A DNA stretch of 43,553 nucleotides from Chromera velia (taxonomy: Eukaryota > Sar > Chromeraceae), in contig JAHBMJ010005579.1 in NCBI GenBank assembly GCA_018398765.1, forward strand, positions 1,455 to 45,007, written 5' to 3'. The translations under genes were made by a program, and so were the position numbers. Below the pieces are notes generated by a model. The model was not told the DNA's origin. It saw nothing but the letters and a program-made list of their open reading frames with translations, and made no database searches. The stretch's first letter is position 1, and each line of letters begins with the position of its first letter. Shown in pieces: positions 11,337-23,516 of the stretch.

Positions 11337-12398
11337 ATGTTGGACCGTTCGGATGGAGACGCCACCAGAGCTGGGGGGGCGAGTGTTTCTTCAGTGTCGG
11401 TGTAGTCTGGAGGGAGTCAGCGGGAGAAAGCAGGAGCGGCAGCCATTCACAATTGGGATCTTCTGCGTGTCAGCCCTCATGTTGATTCAATGTGCACTTT
11501 GTCTCTTTTCTCTTTTGACATGGATGAATATACAGTGAGAGAATGCAAAGAAAAGAAAGTGTATGACATTGCACGGTCAGATATAACGCTTAAGACAGAG
11601 CTGATGAAAGAGTATCGTCTCTCTGTCGTTGATGTCGAAAGAGGTGAATGGAGGAATACACGTGAAGTTGCCGCTTTTTCCCCTGATGTAGTTCACTCTC
11701 TTTTGTCTTCCCACGTCAAGAAAGTGAGTTTAGAGGAAGGCAGTGGTATTGTATATCTGACTGACGAGAACGGAGAAAAGTTTCCTGCGCTTGTTGAATC
11801 CTTTGGGGGGTTGCCAGTCCTCGTCATGAAGGAAGGGCAGGAAGAAATGTCTCGTATCTGGGAGTCTGCTCACCTGGCAAAAGCAAAGCGGAAAGCACCC
11901 CGCCGAGTCCGTTTTGCTGAGCCATTGGTGACAAAAACTTTCCTCTTTGAAAAGGAGAATGGAAACAAAAAGACAAAAAAGCCCAAAAAGGCGAAAAAAG
12001 AGGAAAGAGGCCAAAGGCTTAGACAGCCCGAGAACAGAAAAGAGAATGAAAACGCAGATAGTGATGCAGATAAGAAGGAGAAGGAAGGACAGAAGGTTTC
12101 TTTTCCAGAGAAAGCAGAGGAAAAGAAGTGTCTTTTGCGTCTCTTGCATCACCGATATTCCCACATGAGTGGGAAGCGTCTCTTTTCTACCTTCAAGTTG
12201 ATTGAGAAAGGAATGGATGTCTCTTTGCATGAGTGCGATGATGTGCATGATGAATATCCTGCATGTGTCTTCGTGAATGCTCGTGCGTGGAAGGTGCCTC
12301 GCTCTTCTTCTGATCGTGTCTCTGCCCCTCAGTCTTTCAATGACGTTGTGCTTTGTCCCTCCTGTCCAGCCGCCTTGTGGCATCCAGACAGAAAGTAA
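11337..12398 (+). CDS. copia pol, N-terminal part with GAG-pre-integrase domain
   Basis: The -1 frame relative to gag is open from the slippery site to TAA at 12396, apart from one TAG at 11403. The longest stop-free piece starts at 11490. A Lys/Glu-rich middle (about 11940-12110) is followed by LLHHRYSHMSGKRLF and further text resembling the GAG-pre-integrase domain of Ty1/copia polyproteins. A clear Asp-Ser/Thr-Gly protease motif was not found. The sequence between 12399 and 12786 lacks a clear match and probably contains decayed integrase. Confidence 0.65.
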
Positions 12399-12786
12399 AG
12401 CGAGGACAAGAACCTAGGGAAGGTTAAGAGAAGGAATGTGAGCAACACTAACTCAGGCAACAGTTTACAGAAGGTTTAGCTCTAGAGCGATCTGGGATTC
12501 CAATCAGCTGGGTTCATTCTATCATGCACGGTTTTTACTTATGCTTCTCTTTGTTTCAGACTCTCAGACTCCCGATCTATGCCAAACAGACATCAGACTC
12601 AAATGATGCTATCCATTGCTCGAGTGACATGTTGCATGCTTGAATACGAAGGTCAAACTCGATTTCAACGACTTTGATCGACGCGCGCGACACGTACAAA
12701 GCAAAGTGCAGCGGCGGAATGTGGCGCGGCACGCTAGCTCACTTAGTCAGGGTGCATGCGAAGGCTCAAAGGGCGGCGCTACAGGG

Positions 12787-13352
12787 TAGGACTCCACAGT
12801 TGTCTTCCATGATTTGTTCAAATTAAAGTGCAGGGGGGCAGGGGAATTTGTTTGGGTGTCTGTTCTTGTTGATAGAGCGACAAGAAAGATCGATTTGCTG
12901 CCACTGAAACACAAGTGGCAGGCGGTCACGCATCTCATTGCATAGACGCGGAAGTACAAGAAGTTGGGGAAAGGAAAGCCGAAAGTCGTGTGCTCTAACA
13001 ATGGAGGTGAATTTACTGCCCGCTCATATGAACGGTTTTGCAGGCAGAAAGGCATCCATCATGAGTTTGGGGCACCTTATTCACTCCCGAATCCCAAGGT
13101 CGAGTAGAGAGGGTGAACGTTTCAGTGAAGGCCCTCGTTTGGAAGTTTTTTCTGTCTCTCTTTCTTCCATCCTTTCTTTGGCCTTTCTTCCTGCAGGGTG
13201 TTGCACAGGAGTTGAACGCGACTGTGCATTTAGCGACAGGTCTTTTCCCAGATGTTGCTGTGTTTGGAAAGGGCTCTGCAGGGGTGTCTCCGGTGACTGT
13301 CGGGGACCAAGTGCGCTTTGTTGACAGGGCGCCAGGGCATGTGCAGGGATGG
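12787..13352 (+). pseudogene. copia integrase core, degraded
   Basis: The frame encodes STVVFHDLFK, EFVWVSVLVDRATRKIDLLP, then SNNGGEFTARSYERF and GIHHEFGAPYS, the standard copia integrase order. The second catalytic Asp of the usual SDNG motif is Asn here. TAG codons occur at 12787 and 12943. A frame change near 13080 leads to TPESQGRVERVNVSVKALVW and DQVRFVDRAPGHVQGW at the insertion point of the 7.5-kb element. The Asp loss and frame change indicate an inactive enzyme. Confidence 0.8.
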
Positions 13353-13964
13353 AAGGAAAAATTTTTTAAAATGGTCTCCAACACCCAAACGGTCTCCAAA
13401 ATTATGAAGTATCTACATATTTTCTAGAGCATTTTAAAACAATTTCTAATGATATTAAACATTGTTTCGTTGTTTAAACTGCATTTATAATAAGCTCAAC
13501 TATCAGAATGTATAGCAGAATTAATAATGATAATACCTAGGATGATATATATTATAATATAACTATACATTCACGTACGTAGATATATATGAATAAGATA
13601 CGGAAAATTTATAATACTATAACTGATTCTTAAATTTGGTCTAATTTATGTTTAAAATTTGCTTTAAATAAATGAAAACAGTTAAAAAAATAAAAACATT
13701 AAAGTAATTTACAGGCATAAAACAGTGAGTAGTTGTTTGTATAAATAAACATTTATAAGATACCATCTAGGATGGATGCAGATGCACCTTCACCTGCCAG
13801 TATGTACCGCTCCAAAAGTTGACACCGAAACCTACAGCATCTTTCGCACTGCATATCCAATGACTTGCTGCCAATGACTTGCTGAAGTTGAAACAATTGT
13901 TATGCACGACGCAGTAGAAGTCCACTCTGGCTTCAATCATGAAACAGAATATGCACACACCAGT

Positions 13965-13966
<2 letters not shown>

Positions 13967-14028
<62 letters not shown>

Positions 14029-14166
14029 GAGAGAGAGAGAAAGAGAGAGAGAGAACACAAACGTGCAAACCTATACGACCACCTCTGTATTCCTCTGCCT
14101 CCTTTTGCCTTTTGCTTTCATCTCGTGCTTAATGTTGCTTGCATGCATATGCACACATGCACACAC

Positions 14167-14215
<49 letters not shown>

Positions 14216-14767
14216 TACATACACATATATACACACAAGGCCTCAGATGCATATCTTGAAGTTCTTGTTTTTCTTCCTTCTTTACCGTTTTCTACGTTTC
14301 ATTCACCTCTTTCATACAGCTTTACACGCGTGCACGTATATACTTATATAGGTAAACACACACCACACACACACATACACATATACACACAGACAGACAG
14401 ACAGACAGACAGATAGACAGAGTGTGTGGTGGTGGTGGGGGAAGGAGAGGAACATGGGCTAGAAAAGAGCAGGCAGAGAAGCACTGGGATGGAAGGAGAC
14501 CGAGAGAGGGAGAACACACACACATATACACACAGACATACACACACATATACATATATACATATTCACATACACACATACACACACATACATATATACA
14601 TACAAACACACAAACACACGTTCACGAAGACATGCTGGTCACAAGAAGCAGAACCACATGTTGGCATTACTTTTGTTATTCTCTCTCTTTCTCCCTCTTC
14701 CTCTCTCTCTCTCTTACATACAAACGTACAAACACATACATATACACACATACACACAGATAGACAT

Positions 14768-14807
<40 letters not shown>

Positions 14808-15060
14808 ACACATACACATACACATACATACATATACACACATACCTGCATGCATGAATTATGTCCTGATTGGAATATAGGGGCATGCAGGCTCATTGTT
14901 TCAAACACACAAGCAGCAAGAGCTAGTGCTGAAATGAAAAAGCTTTCCAGCATATACGGACCCCCCTTCTCACGCATTTACATACATACATACACACACA
15001 CATACACACACACACACACATACACACACACATACACATACACATCTACACCTACACCTA
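13967..15060. repeat. Cluster of CA/TACA microsatellites
   Basis: CA, CATA and short GA tracts occur at about 13967-14056, 14151-14236, 14341-14410, 14516-14620, 14700-14850 and 14981-15060, separated by unique spacers. All ORFs here are repeat-derived. Confidence 0.88.
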
Positions 15061-15855
15061 TACCAACATAGATACATGTACACACACTAAGATACACGCC
15101 CACAGAGACGTAGAAAGACTCAAAATGGAAAGGAATGGAAAAAGCTGAAAAGAAACAGAGCTTTGAGAGCCTAGCAGACCAAGAACAAGCCGCTGACGCA
15201 AATGCCGCACGATGGACCCACCTTCTACATCGGTACTCAGAGATGGTGAACAGAGTGGACTCTTAAGTAGGACTTAGTGGAATCTAAAGTGACTTTTAAA
15301 TTTACTATATTCTAGCTTTATTATAAAGTAAAAGTAGGTTACTTGAAGCAATCTAGAGTCTTTTAAAGCATTTAAAATCGTTACTCCTGTGCAAATCTGC
15401 TCAAATATGCTCAAAAGATTGGTTGATTAGCTAGGGTGCATGGTGGGAAAAATTATGATCACCGCAGCACGTAGAAGTTAGTGAATGTTACCTGCAAAGA
15501 AATACACAGGCACAACACTAATGGATATGCTCAAAAGCAACGTTTAGCGCCGCTAATTAACTATAAAGAATTGCTTCTTCTGCAAGGGAAACAGTGCAGG
15601 AAGGAGGGCTTCACAGCTAGGCTGGTCAGACCAGACAGGAGGCGGTCAGCAGGGGTCGGAGAGGATTCCGAAGAACATAGTACAGAGACAACATAATGTT
15701 ATTCACAAAGAACTCACACTACACAGCGCAAAAGCTTGCAACTCGTTCTGCGTATGTTAATGAGAAACTATGAAAAAGAAGGACAGGTCTGTAGGTAGAT
15801 CCAGATGTTTAGAGGGAGACTAGTACAAAGTGTCACAAATGAGAAAGGATGAACG

Positions 15856-16404
15856 CTAGGGGGGGGCACTCTGGAAGGTTATAGTAGATTTTAAGCCCAA
15901 AATGATATAAAATATGAACAATACCAGATTTTTGCGAGCTAGTCAGGCAACTTGGAGCTCTGCTTGGTCAAGTTATATCAAAATCTAATGTTTTTAAAGT
16001 GTAGGCTACATGGTTACACAAAAAGGTTACAGGTTACCCGGTTACGAGCATTTTAACCTCAGTAACCGACCAAATTTTCAACTTTTGAAAACATTCAAAA
16101 TAATGTTTAAAACACGTTTGAATGCTTCTTGAGGGAGGTTACTTCATTTTTGAGGGGGGTCAAAAAAGGTTACAGGTTACCCGGTTACGGGGGGTTTGGG
16201 GGCAAAGTAAGTGTGACACATCATTTTTTATCATTTTTGACCATAACCTGAATTGTTTAACAATCTTGAAGCCAGTTTTGTGAGTAACCAAACGTAACTA
16301 ATCGATTGGCACCACTTTTAACTGATGGTTACATGTCATACGTTGTAGGGGGGGGGTGTAGGGTCAGTAAGCATGGTATAACCGGCTGAAGTGCCCCCCC
16401 CTAG
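15856..16404. mobile_element. hAT-like MITE, 549 bp, with 8-bp target duplication
   Basis: The ends are perfect 14-bp inverted repeats (CTAGGGGGGGGCAC), extending imperfectly to about 32 bp. GATGAACG is present at 15848-15855 and 16405-16412. Copy B of the host element has GATGAACG once (36042-36049) and lacks the insert, so it is a true empty site. An 8-bp duplication with C/TA-start ends fits hAT; no transposase is encoded. Inside, AAAAAGGTTACAGGTTACCC occurs twice (about 16020 and 16167). Confidence 0.9.
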
Positions 16405-17470
16405 GATGAACGAGTAAGGAGCATTTGCATCGGGATAGTATGGACCGCTTTCAAGGACTAACACACACGGAGCAAGTAGAAGACATTCAAATACATGAAA
16501 GCTGAGCGATTCTTCTGGGTGGAAAAATGTCTGGCAGGACTGAGAGCTGTGCAAAGCTTCAGAAGAGGCGGTCAAAAAATGGAGGCTCCAGCAGACTCTC
16601 CATCGACCCTCTCTCAGTGACCTCCCTTATACGTTTCTGTCAAACTCCTAGCAGAACAAAGAAGCTGGATGCTAAGCAAATCATCATGCAAAGTGAGAGA
16701 GCGAGCCGCGTTTCCTTAACTAACCTGCAGGTGTCCTCAAGTCTCCGTCCACCAACACCTGCAAACACCGTGACGGAGGGACAGGCATTCACGCTTTGTG
16801 CAGTCAAGGAAGCACTTCTGTCTAGCTTATTCTGCGCGTACAACGTCCCAAAGAAACGACCAAGAGCCTAAGAAGCAGCAGGTCTGGACAGGCTAACCTG
16901 GGGGTTGACCCCGGGGCTCCCAAGACTGTGACCTGCAAGGAAAGAGTAAGGAGAGCGATGAGGGCAGCAGTACTTTAACACCTAGATAAGGCCGGCAGCC
17001 CTTCCCCGCTTGAACAGAAGGAGCAACAGCAAGCAGAAAGACGTTGAAAATAAGATAAAGACGGCTGGTGTCCACTGGACTCACCTGCAAGCTCCATTTC
17101 GTGCCGACCGAAGATGTTCCAGCAACACCCGTCTCCTCCGGGACCAGAGCCCCGAAAGTGCACTCCCGAAAAAAAAGTTAAAACCGAAAAAACGCTCTGT
17201 CAGGCATCTTCAAAAACTGTCAGAAAACATCTAACAGAGCGCTTTTTCTAGCAACATTTCTGTGGGAAAAGTCTGTTTGCTCAGAGGTTCAGGACTTCGC
17301 AGTTTTGAACCTGTGGACCTTCAAGACGGATAAGAGACTTCAGACCCGATTATTGGCCGACAGAGGCATAGTCAGCTGCGTGCATCGAAGGGGCAGGGTG
17401 CTGCCACCCCCTCTGGCCCCGTGGCGGCGCCTCCCGGACCCACGATTAGCCCATGTCTGGACCTGGCGGC

Positions 17471-17541
17471 GGGGGGGTTTGACCCTCCTTGCTCAAGGTT
17501 CAGAAGTCCGCACTTCTGAACCTTGGGCAAGGGGGGTCAAA
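17471..17541. repeat. Perfect-core hairpin next to the right fold-back arm
   Basis: AAGGTTCAGAAGT and ACTTCTGAACCTT are separated by four bases, with GGGTTTGACC and GGTCAAACC extending the stem. It directly abuts the right 540-bp arm. Confidence 0.75.
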
Positions 17542-18239
17542 CCTGTCCTTCTTTTTCATAGTTTCTCATTGACATACGCAGAACGAGTTGCAAGCTTTTG
17601 CGCTGTGTAGTGTGAGTTCTTTGTGAATAACATTATGTTGTCTCTGTACTATGTTCTTCGGAATCCTCTCCGACCCCTGCTGACCGCCTCCTGTCTGGTC
17701 TGACCAGCCTAGCTGTGAAGCCCTCCTTCCTGCACTGTTTCCCTTGCAGAAGAAGCAATTCTTTGTAGTTGATTGGCGGCGCTAAACGTTGCTTTTGAGC
17801 GTATTCATTAGTGTTGTGCCTATGTATTTCTTTGCAGGTAATATTCACTAACTTCTACGTGCCGCGGTGATCGTAATTTTTCCCACCATGCACCCTAGCT
17901 AATCAACCAGTCTTTTGAGCATATTTGAGCAGATTTGCACAGGAGTAACGATTTTAAATGCTTTAAAAGACTCTAGATTGCTTCAAGTAACCTAGTTTTA
18001 CTTTATAATGAAGCTAGAATATAGTAAATTTAAAAGTTACTTTAGATTCCACTAAGTTCTACTTAAGAGTCCACTCTGTTGGTGCTTCTCTCAGGTGGAT
18101 TTACCTGAACGCAAATTCAAAGGACATACACATGGAAAAGAGTCAAAGACAACAGCAAGAACAGGGAGAGGAAAAAAAAAAAGAAAATTTAAAAGGTTTC
18201 AAAACAATCTGGAAACCAGCCCCTGAGGATTTGTCTCCT

Positions 18240-18254
18240 CACATACACATATAT

Positions 18255-18325
<71 letters not shown>

Positions 18326-18378
18326 CACATACAGACATACACATATACGTGCACGCATATACCCTCACACACACATAC
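18240..18378. repeat. CA/CATA microsatellite
   Basis: Two CA tracts joined by CATACA blocks, just left of the long palindrome. Confidence 0.88.
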
Positions 18379-18384
18379 AGGGAA

Positions 18385-18915
18385 CCTAGATGGGAGGTGG
18401 ATAGAGGAGAACAGTGAGGAGTCGGGACATGAAAAGTGGATTGGCTGGTGTTTCAAAGGGTGCCGGTGGCAGCTACACTGCTCCCTTAGCCTCATTCCAC
18501 TCTCTGTCCTGCCTCAAATTTCTGGTAGTGCCGTGACCCCCCCTCCTACTAGTTGTTACCAGAAAAAACAGGTCTGATTCTTCCGGTAAGGGGGGGGTTC
18601 ACTCATTTTTTTTGTCGGAAAAAAATTAAAAGTAGTTGTTTTGACATTAGTAATCGATTGGGACCACTTCTTTTTTTTTCCGACAAAAATTTTTTTTGAC
18701 CCCCCTCCCTTATCGGAAGAATCAGACCTGTTTTTTCTGGTAACTCTTAGGGGGGGGGGTCACGGCACTACTGGAAATTTAAGGCAGGAAAGAGAGTGAA
18801 ATGAGGCCAAAAGAGCAGTGCAACCGCCACCGGCACCCTTCGGGACATAAGCCAATCCACTTTTCTCGTCCTAACTCCTCACCGTTCTCCCCCACCAGCC
18901 TCCCACCAGATTTTC
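18385..18915. repeat. Long imperfect palindrome, arms about 260 bp
   Basis: The left arm (CTAGATGGGAGGTGG through TAGTGCCGTGACCCCCC) returns as an inverted, diverged copy up to about 18915. The inner part, near 18523-18773, is the best conserved, bounded by TAGTGCCGTGACC and GGTCACGGCACTA, and may be a separate MITE. The centre lies near 18650. Confidence 0.78.
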
Positions 18916-18934
18916 TGCTCCTTTGCCGCCCACC

Positions 18935-20844
18935 CCGGCCCACTTGTGACGCCGCCGGCCCCGGCCTCGGGCCCCGCCCTGCCCCCTTATGGCGCCGGCC
19001 CCGGCCCCGACCCCGGCAGTCATGGCTTTAAAAAATTTACTCAGCGCAAAGTCTTTGCTCATTCTAGTTCGTTCTAGGCTCTCTATGGTCGCTCGGACCT
19101 CTCTCTGTGATGCCGCCGGGCCCGGCCCCAGGCCGGGCCCCCCACTTTGGCCTGGCTACCGCGGGTTGCCGCCCCTGCCTCCGTCCTTGCCCTGGCCTCC
19201 ATAGATAGACGTTGCTCTAGCCCAGCACTCCGGCCTGCTCACTGCCTTAATCGGATTCCGCCCGCTCCTCTTCGTTCCTTCGCCTTTCTCTTCTACGGAG
19301 ACTCATGCGTTGGGGCCAGACAGAGCTAGGAATAGTGCTGGGGCAGGGGCCAGAGTGCCTCAAACACAAAAAAAAGACCCGAACAAAGACAGGCAAGCAG
19401 TGAAAGGGATACAAACGGGAAGCGGGGGCAGGCGACCCCACCTCTCCTTCCTTTGGCTCTCTCTAGGTTGGCATACTCTCTTCCTCTCTTTTTAAACCAT
19501 ACTTACTAGATGCATATGACTGACTTTGATAGACAGGCATGGGTGCAAAACAAAACGACTAACACAGACCCTATGAAAACAAACCACTGACCCAGAGAGA
19601 CAGTCTAGGAGACAGTCGTCACGTGAAGCCTCAAATGCTGTTCCGCAGCACGATCAAAGGCACCGAAACCTGTATCCATTCACATCCGCAAGAGGCAACA
19701 AAGCCAAAAAAGACGGTTCAAAGCAAACATCTGCTTGACAGTGCATCATGCACTAACCCACACAGAGAGACGGAAATGAACACTCACCAGAAAAAAGGCA
19801 AAAGCAACCCCAACTCCTCAGTAGAGGTAAGAAGGCGTCCCAAATCCTGTATGCAGTCATAGAGCAAGAAAAGAATGAAGTTTCAGGCGAAAGTCTGAGG
19901 TGCATCATGCTCCGACGTGTTGGAACGGCTTGCAAGCTTTGAGGAAGACAAACAGATAAACCTACCGAAGAGCATGCGAAGGCCGATCTGGCTCCCTCAA
20001 ACAGCCTAGTAGGAATCCCAAATCCTGCCTGCAGATATATACCAAGAAGATAAGGAAGTATGGGAGTCTGGGCAAAGGTGGGCCAATGCCTGATATAATG
20101 CAACGAGGGTTACGGATAGCTGACGTCTAAGAGGAGACGGAACCTCAAACTCATCAGAAGGAAGACGAAGAGAGCCCCAGTTCCCCCAGCGAGGCAAGCA
20201 AGAGCTCGAAAGCTTGTATCAAGGCACGTAGCAGAATAAGACATCGTAAGACATCGATCAAAGATTAGGAGCAAGACGACCCTCTCCAATTTTACCCACA
20301 AAACCTACTTGAGAGAACGAGACGGGGAAATAAACCCATGCCTAATAGAAAAGAGACGGCTGAGGTTCCACCCAAAGTCTGCTCCCAAGGCGAAGCGTAG
20401 AGCAGCTTTGACTTCGACAAAAGCGATCTAATCTGAAAACATGAGGAAACATGAGCGGTGAACAGTAAACAGTTCATGAGCAGTGTGAAGAGAAATATGC
20501 AGTATAACTAGCTTACCTTTATCAAATCAGAGCTCATGCTGCATAGCCCTTTAATTCTACCATACGCGTGCATCAAAATCGGATTTTGATCCGATTTTAA
20601 ATTCCCTTGAAAGCTTTGTGAGGCCTAGGCAGCGTGTGCGGCCGCCGTGGACTATATATTTTGGGACGGGGGCGCGTGGATGCGACCATGCGGTCACACA
20701 CCGCTCAGGCGCAATAGATTTTTTTCTAGCACTCGCTAACTATGATTCATAAACACAAAAATGCATTCGCAAAATGCTAAAAACTCTTTGTTTTTCTTTT
20801 TTAACAACTGTTTACTGCCCCAAAATGCTTGTGGGATAGGGTTG
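18935..20844. other. GC-rich patches then unassigned sequence
   Basis: GC-rich runs (GGCCCCGGCC-like) occur at about 18940-19015 and 19110-19200. Downstream, a motif reading CCCAAATCCTG in plus orientation appears near 19840 and 20018. A palindrome (AAAATCGGAT/ATCCGATTTT) lies near 20575-20600. No gene could be supported. Confidence 0.5.
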
Positions 20845-20893
20845 TTTTGGAGACCGTTTTAGTATTGGAGACCGTTTTGGAAAATTTTTCTTT

Positions 20894-21209
20894 ATGGGAG
20901 CCAAAGGGGGAGGTTGGGTTTTTTGGGGGTGTTCTCTCGACAAAGGTTGTTTCTGTTATATGCAACCACAAGAGTAGATGGGTGGGGGTGCGACTCCATC
21001 CGTCTCAGGTCCATCTCTATCGGTGGGTGGGGGAAGAAGGAGCCGATTGCCTTCCCCGTTAGCAGCAGTAGTCCCACCGTTCAGATAATAAGGAGACGGA
21101 CGTCCCCAGTTCTGATGACGATGATGATAGGTCCGATTTTGATATGCAGCTCCCTGTCTGACGCACTATAGTGCAAAGACGGGGGGTGCCTGTGTCCATA
21201 GAGTCCCAG
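20894..21209 (+). pseudogene. copia pol, integrase C-terminal region
   Basis: EPKGEVGFFGGVLSTKVVSV continues the frame broken by the 7.5-kb element and matches the conserved post-integrase segment of copia proteins. Further on come a run TAG CAG CAG TAG (21060-21071), an Asp-rich stretch, and one TGA at 21159 before the next interruption. Confidence 0.7.
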
Positions 21210-21711
21210 GGTTGCCAAAGTATTATATAATAGTATGGTGTTTTTTGAAATTCTAGCTAAAGTATAGTACGATTATGGTACAGTGGCTCTCGAAAGCCAT
21301 CCTAGGAAAATCTGTAAAGTCTAGGATGAGAAAAATCTATAAAGTTTAGGATCATGATGATTCACATAAAAGAACATTTACAAAATTGTTCACATAACAT
21401 CATGCAGAGACGGCCAGAGAGCGTATGTACTCCACATAGGTTCTACTACTGTTCTAGCATGACAAACTTAGGGGGACAAGCAGTAAAAAACATTATGCAT
21501 GTCACATTACATATTGCTAAGTATTTAATTAAGTATTAAAAGTAGTTAAAATTAGTTTTAGATGTTAAAATAGGCCTAGTAATGCCCTAAAATGCTATAA
21601 AAAAATATTTTTTTATTTAATAGAGTGTAATACAGTACACTGTTTTTTTATGAAACATCAAGAATAGTACAAAACGCTGTAATACGGCGTAGTACGATGT
21701 TTTTTAGCAAC
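21210..21711. mobile_element. Candidate AT-rich insertion in copia pol
   Basis: About 500 bp of AT-rich, non-coding DNA separates two pol segments that are otherwise adjacent. The ends carry short inverted repeats (GTTGCCAAA and TTTAGCAAC). No clear target duplication was found, so the boundaries are approximate. Confidence 0.45.
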
Positions 21712-23516
21712 GCCGTGGAGTCTTTTGACGAGGATAGAGACGTTTCTGGGGGTGGAGCTGAGCCAGCAGCGCCTCTGAATGAAGGAGACGGTTGGGGCCC
21801 GCCAGTGGAGTTGCCAGAACCTAGGTCAGAACGAAAGAAGGGGGTGATAGCACGAAGAGCAGGGGGTGCCTGGTTTCCTGCACAAGTGATGAGGGAGGGA
21901 AAGAGGCGCATTAACGTGGCTGTTCTTCAACAAAGCCCCCAAACGGAACAGTGGAAGCCGTCTCGTTTAGAGGAGATCGATGACTGCAAAGGTGATGAAG
22001 TAGCTGCCTACTTCCAGTTTGGGGAGGGAATGCAGATCCCTGCCGAGGCGTTCGCACGCGTTCGTGGCGGGGGAGAAGGAGTGAGTGGAGATCATTTCCC
22101 AGAGGAGGGGGGAAGGGCGTCTGACTCAGCCACCTGGGACCCTTCCGTAGAAGCAGAAGAAGATGCCATTCAGTATCCCGACATTCCGGACTCTGATTTT
22201 GTGCATAGCAACGATGACGATTCGCTCTTCGGAGTGAATGCCCTTGCTCCAGATGCTTCCATCGGTGGTCAGCTCGGTTTCACCGGTGAGGAGGGTATGG
22301 GAGGAGCAAGTGAAGAAGTCGAGCAGCCAGAGTTTGTTAGGTTTTATCGTCTGAATCGGAAAGCGCGTAGAGAAAAGATGAGAGCCTTTAGAGCGAAGAG
22401 GTAGCGGATAGCTGAACGGGAGGCAGGAGAGCGTTTCGACAAAGCGCTTTCTCTTGTTCTGCAAGTGTAGAAAGCCACAGCTGCGCATAAGCTCGTGTTT
22501 CGAGAAGAGAACTCGATGAAAGGGCACGTTGAAGTAACAGCAGAAGAGATTCGTCAAGGACTTTTCAAGGAGAGTGACAAAAGGGAATTCCGTAGGTGGA
22601 AGGACTGCTTTGTGTTTGTACTCGATTCTGCGATGGAGGCAACTGAGGCAAGAGCAAAAGGAAAGAAAGCACTGACACTCCGGATTGTATGCACATGGAA
22701 ATTGAAGAATGAAGAGAGGGTAGCCAAGAGTAGACTTGTCGTCAGGGGGTTTGAGAACAAAAGGAAGTTTGTGGAAACGTATTCGGGAACTGCCGATTCC
22801 GGGCTTGTGAGGGCCTCCATTGTGTGGGCTCTGAGAAGAGAGTTGAAAGCAGCCAAGTTGGATGTCTCCACTACATTCTTGCAATACTCCTATGAGGACG
22901 AGGACATTTGGTTGTCTCTCCCCTCAGACCTTCCTTTCTATGTCATTCCAGAGCTGCGAGCAGACCTTGTGGTAAAGGAAGCTCCCAGAAGATATACAAA
23001 GTTTTTCAAAGAAGTCGTGGCAGCGAAGGAGGAATAGGCAGAGATAGCAGAAAGCATTCTTGTCAAGAGAGATAGAAAGGGGGATACATGTGGTCTTCTG
23101 TTAATGCATGTCGATGATTTGTTTCTTTTTGCGTCAGATGCATATGAAAAAGTCAGAAAGTTGCAGAAGCACATTCAGATGGATGATCCGGAGTTGATGG
23201 ATGATGGTGAGTTGCATGCGTACACAGGTATGTTTGTGCGCATGGTTGGTTCCACCATGTTGTGGGATCAGGGTCAGTATGCTGCGTCTTTTGTTCCGGA
23301 AGGGGAGGGAGAGATAAAGAAAGCAGTCAAGCTGACAGACAAAGATCTCTTTGTATCAGCAGACGAAAAGATTGACATGTCTCTTCAAGAGCAGCATCAA
23401 TAGAAAGTCGGGAAGCTCGGTTGGTTGGTAAAGAGTCAGCCACACCTTTTTTTCCTATTTTCTGCTCTCTTAAAGAACAACTCTTCGTGCGGTTGACAAG
23501 GCACTTAGTAAGAACG
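21712..23516 (+). CDS. copia reverse transcriptase region
   Basis: One frame runs from [13 protein letters not shown] to about 23490 with stops only as TAG, at 22402, 22468, 23035 and 23401. It covers the RVT_2 landmarks: [46 protein letters not shown], the catalytic box [14 protein letters not shown] (about 23100) and [19 protein letters not shown]. There is no frameshift and no TGA before the end of the segment near 23495. Role: RNA-templated DNA synthesis of the element. Under the standard code it is a pseudogene; if TAG is a sense codon this stretch is intact. Confidence 0.85.

Larger units (their letters stand above)
15249..18080. mobile_element. Fold-back element, copy A, with 540-bp terminal inverted repeats
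   Basis: The left arm 15249-15788 and right arm 17541-18080 are near-identical inverted copies, starting AACAGAGTGGACTC. GGTG at 15245-15248 and 18081-18084 is a likely 4-bp target duplication. The interior (15789-17540) is shared with copy B at 35445-36965 except for the nested insertion 15856-16404 and the part after 17326. An interior ORF (about 16527-16871, conserved in copy B at 36253-36501 with an in-frame 6-bp indel) ends in PKKRPRA or PRKRPRA. It matches no family I know. Confidence 0.82.
13353..20893. mobile_element. 7.5-kb element with about 47-bp terminal inverted repeats, inserted in copia pol
   Basis: The left end (13353-13401) and the inverted right end (20845-20893) share A-rich starts and two copies of CGGTCTCCAA-like motifs. 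ATGG occurs at 13349-13352 and 20894-20897, a 4-bp target duplication. Removing the element plus one ATGG restores the copia frame exactly (GW then EPKGEVGFFGG). No transposase-like ORF was recognised inside. The content is AT-rich ends, CA repeats, a nested fold-back element and GC-rich patches, so it looks non-autonomous or decayed. Confidence 0.75.

Noticed and set aside
16527-17234. Host gene inside the fold-back element
   Set aside because: The ORFs recur in copy B with the element boundaries, so they belong to the element, and no known domain is visible.
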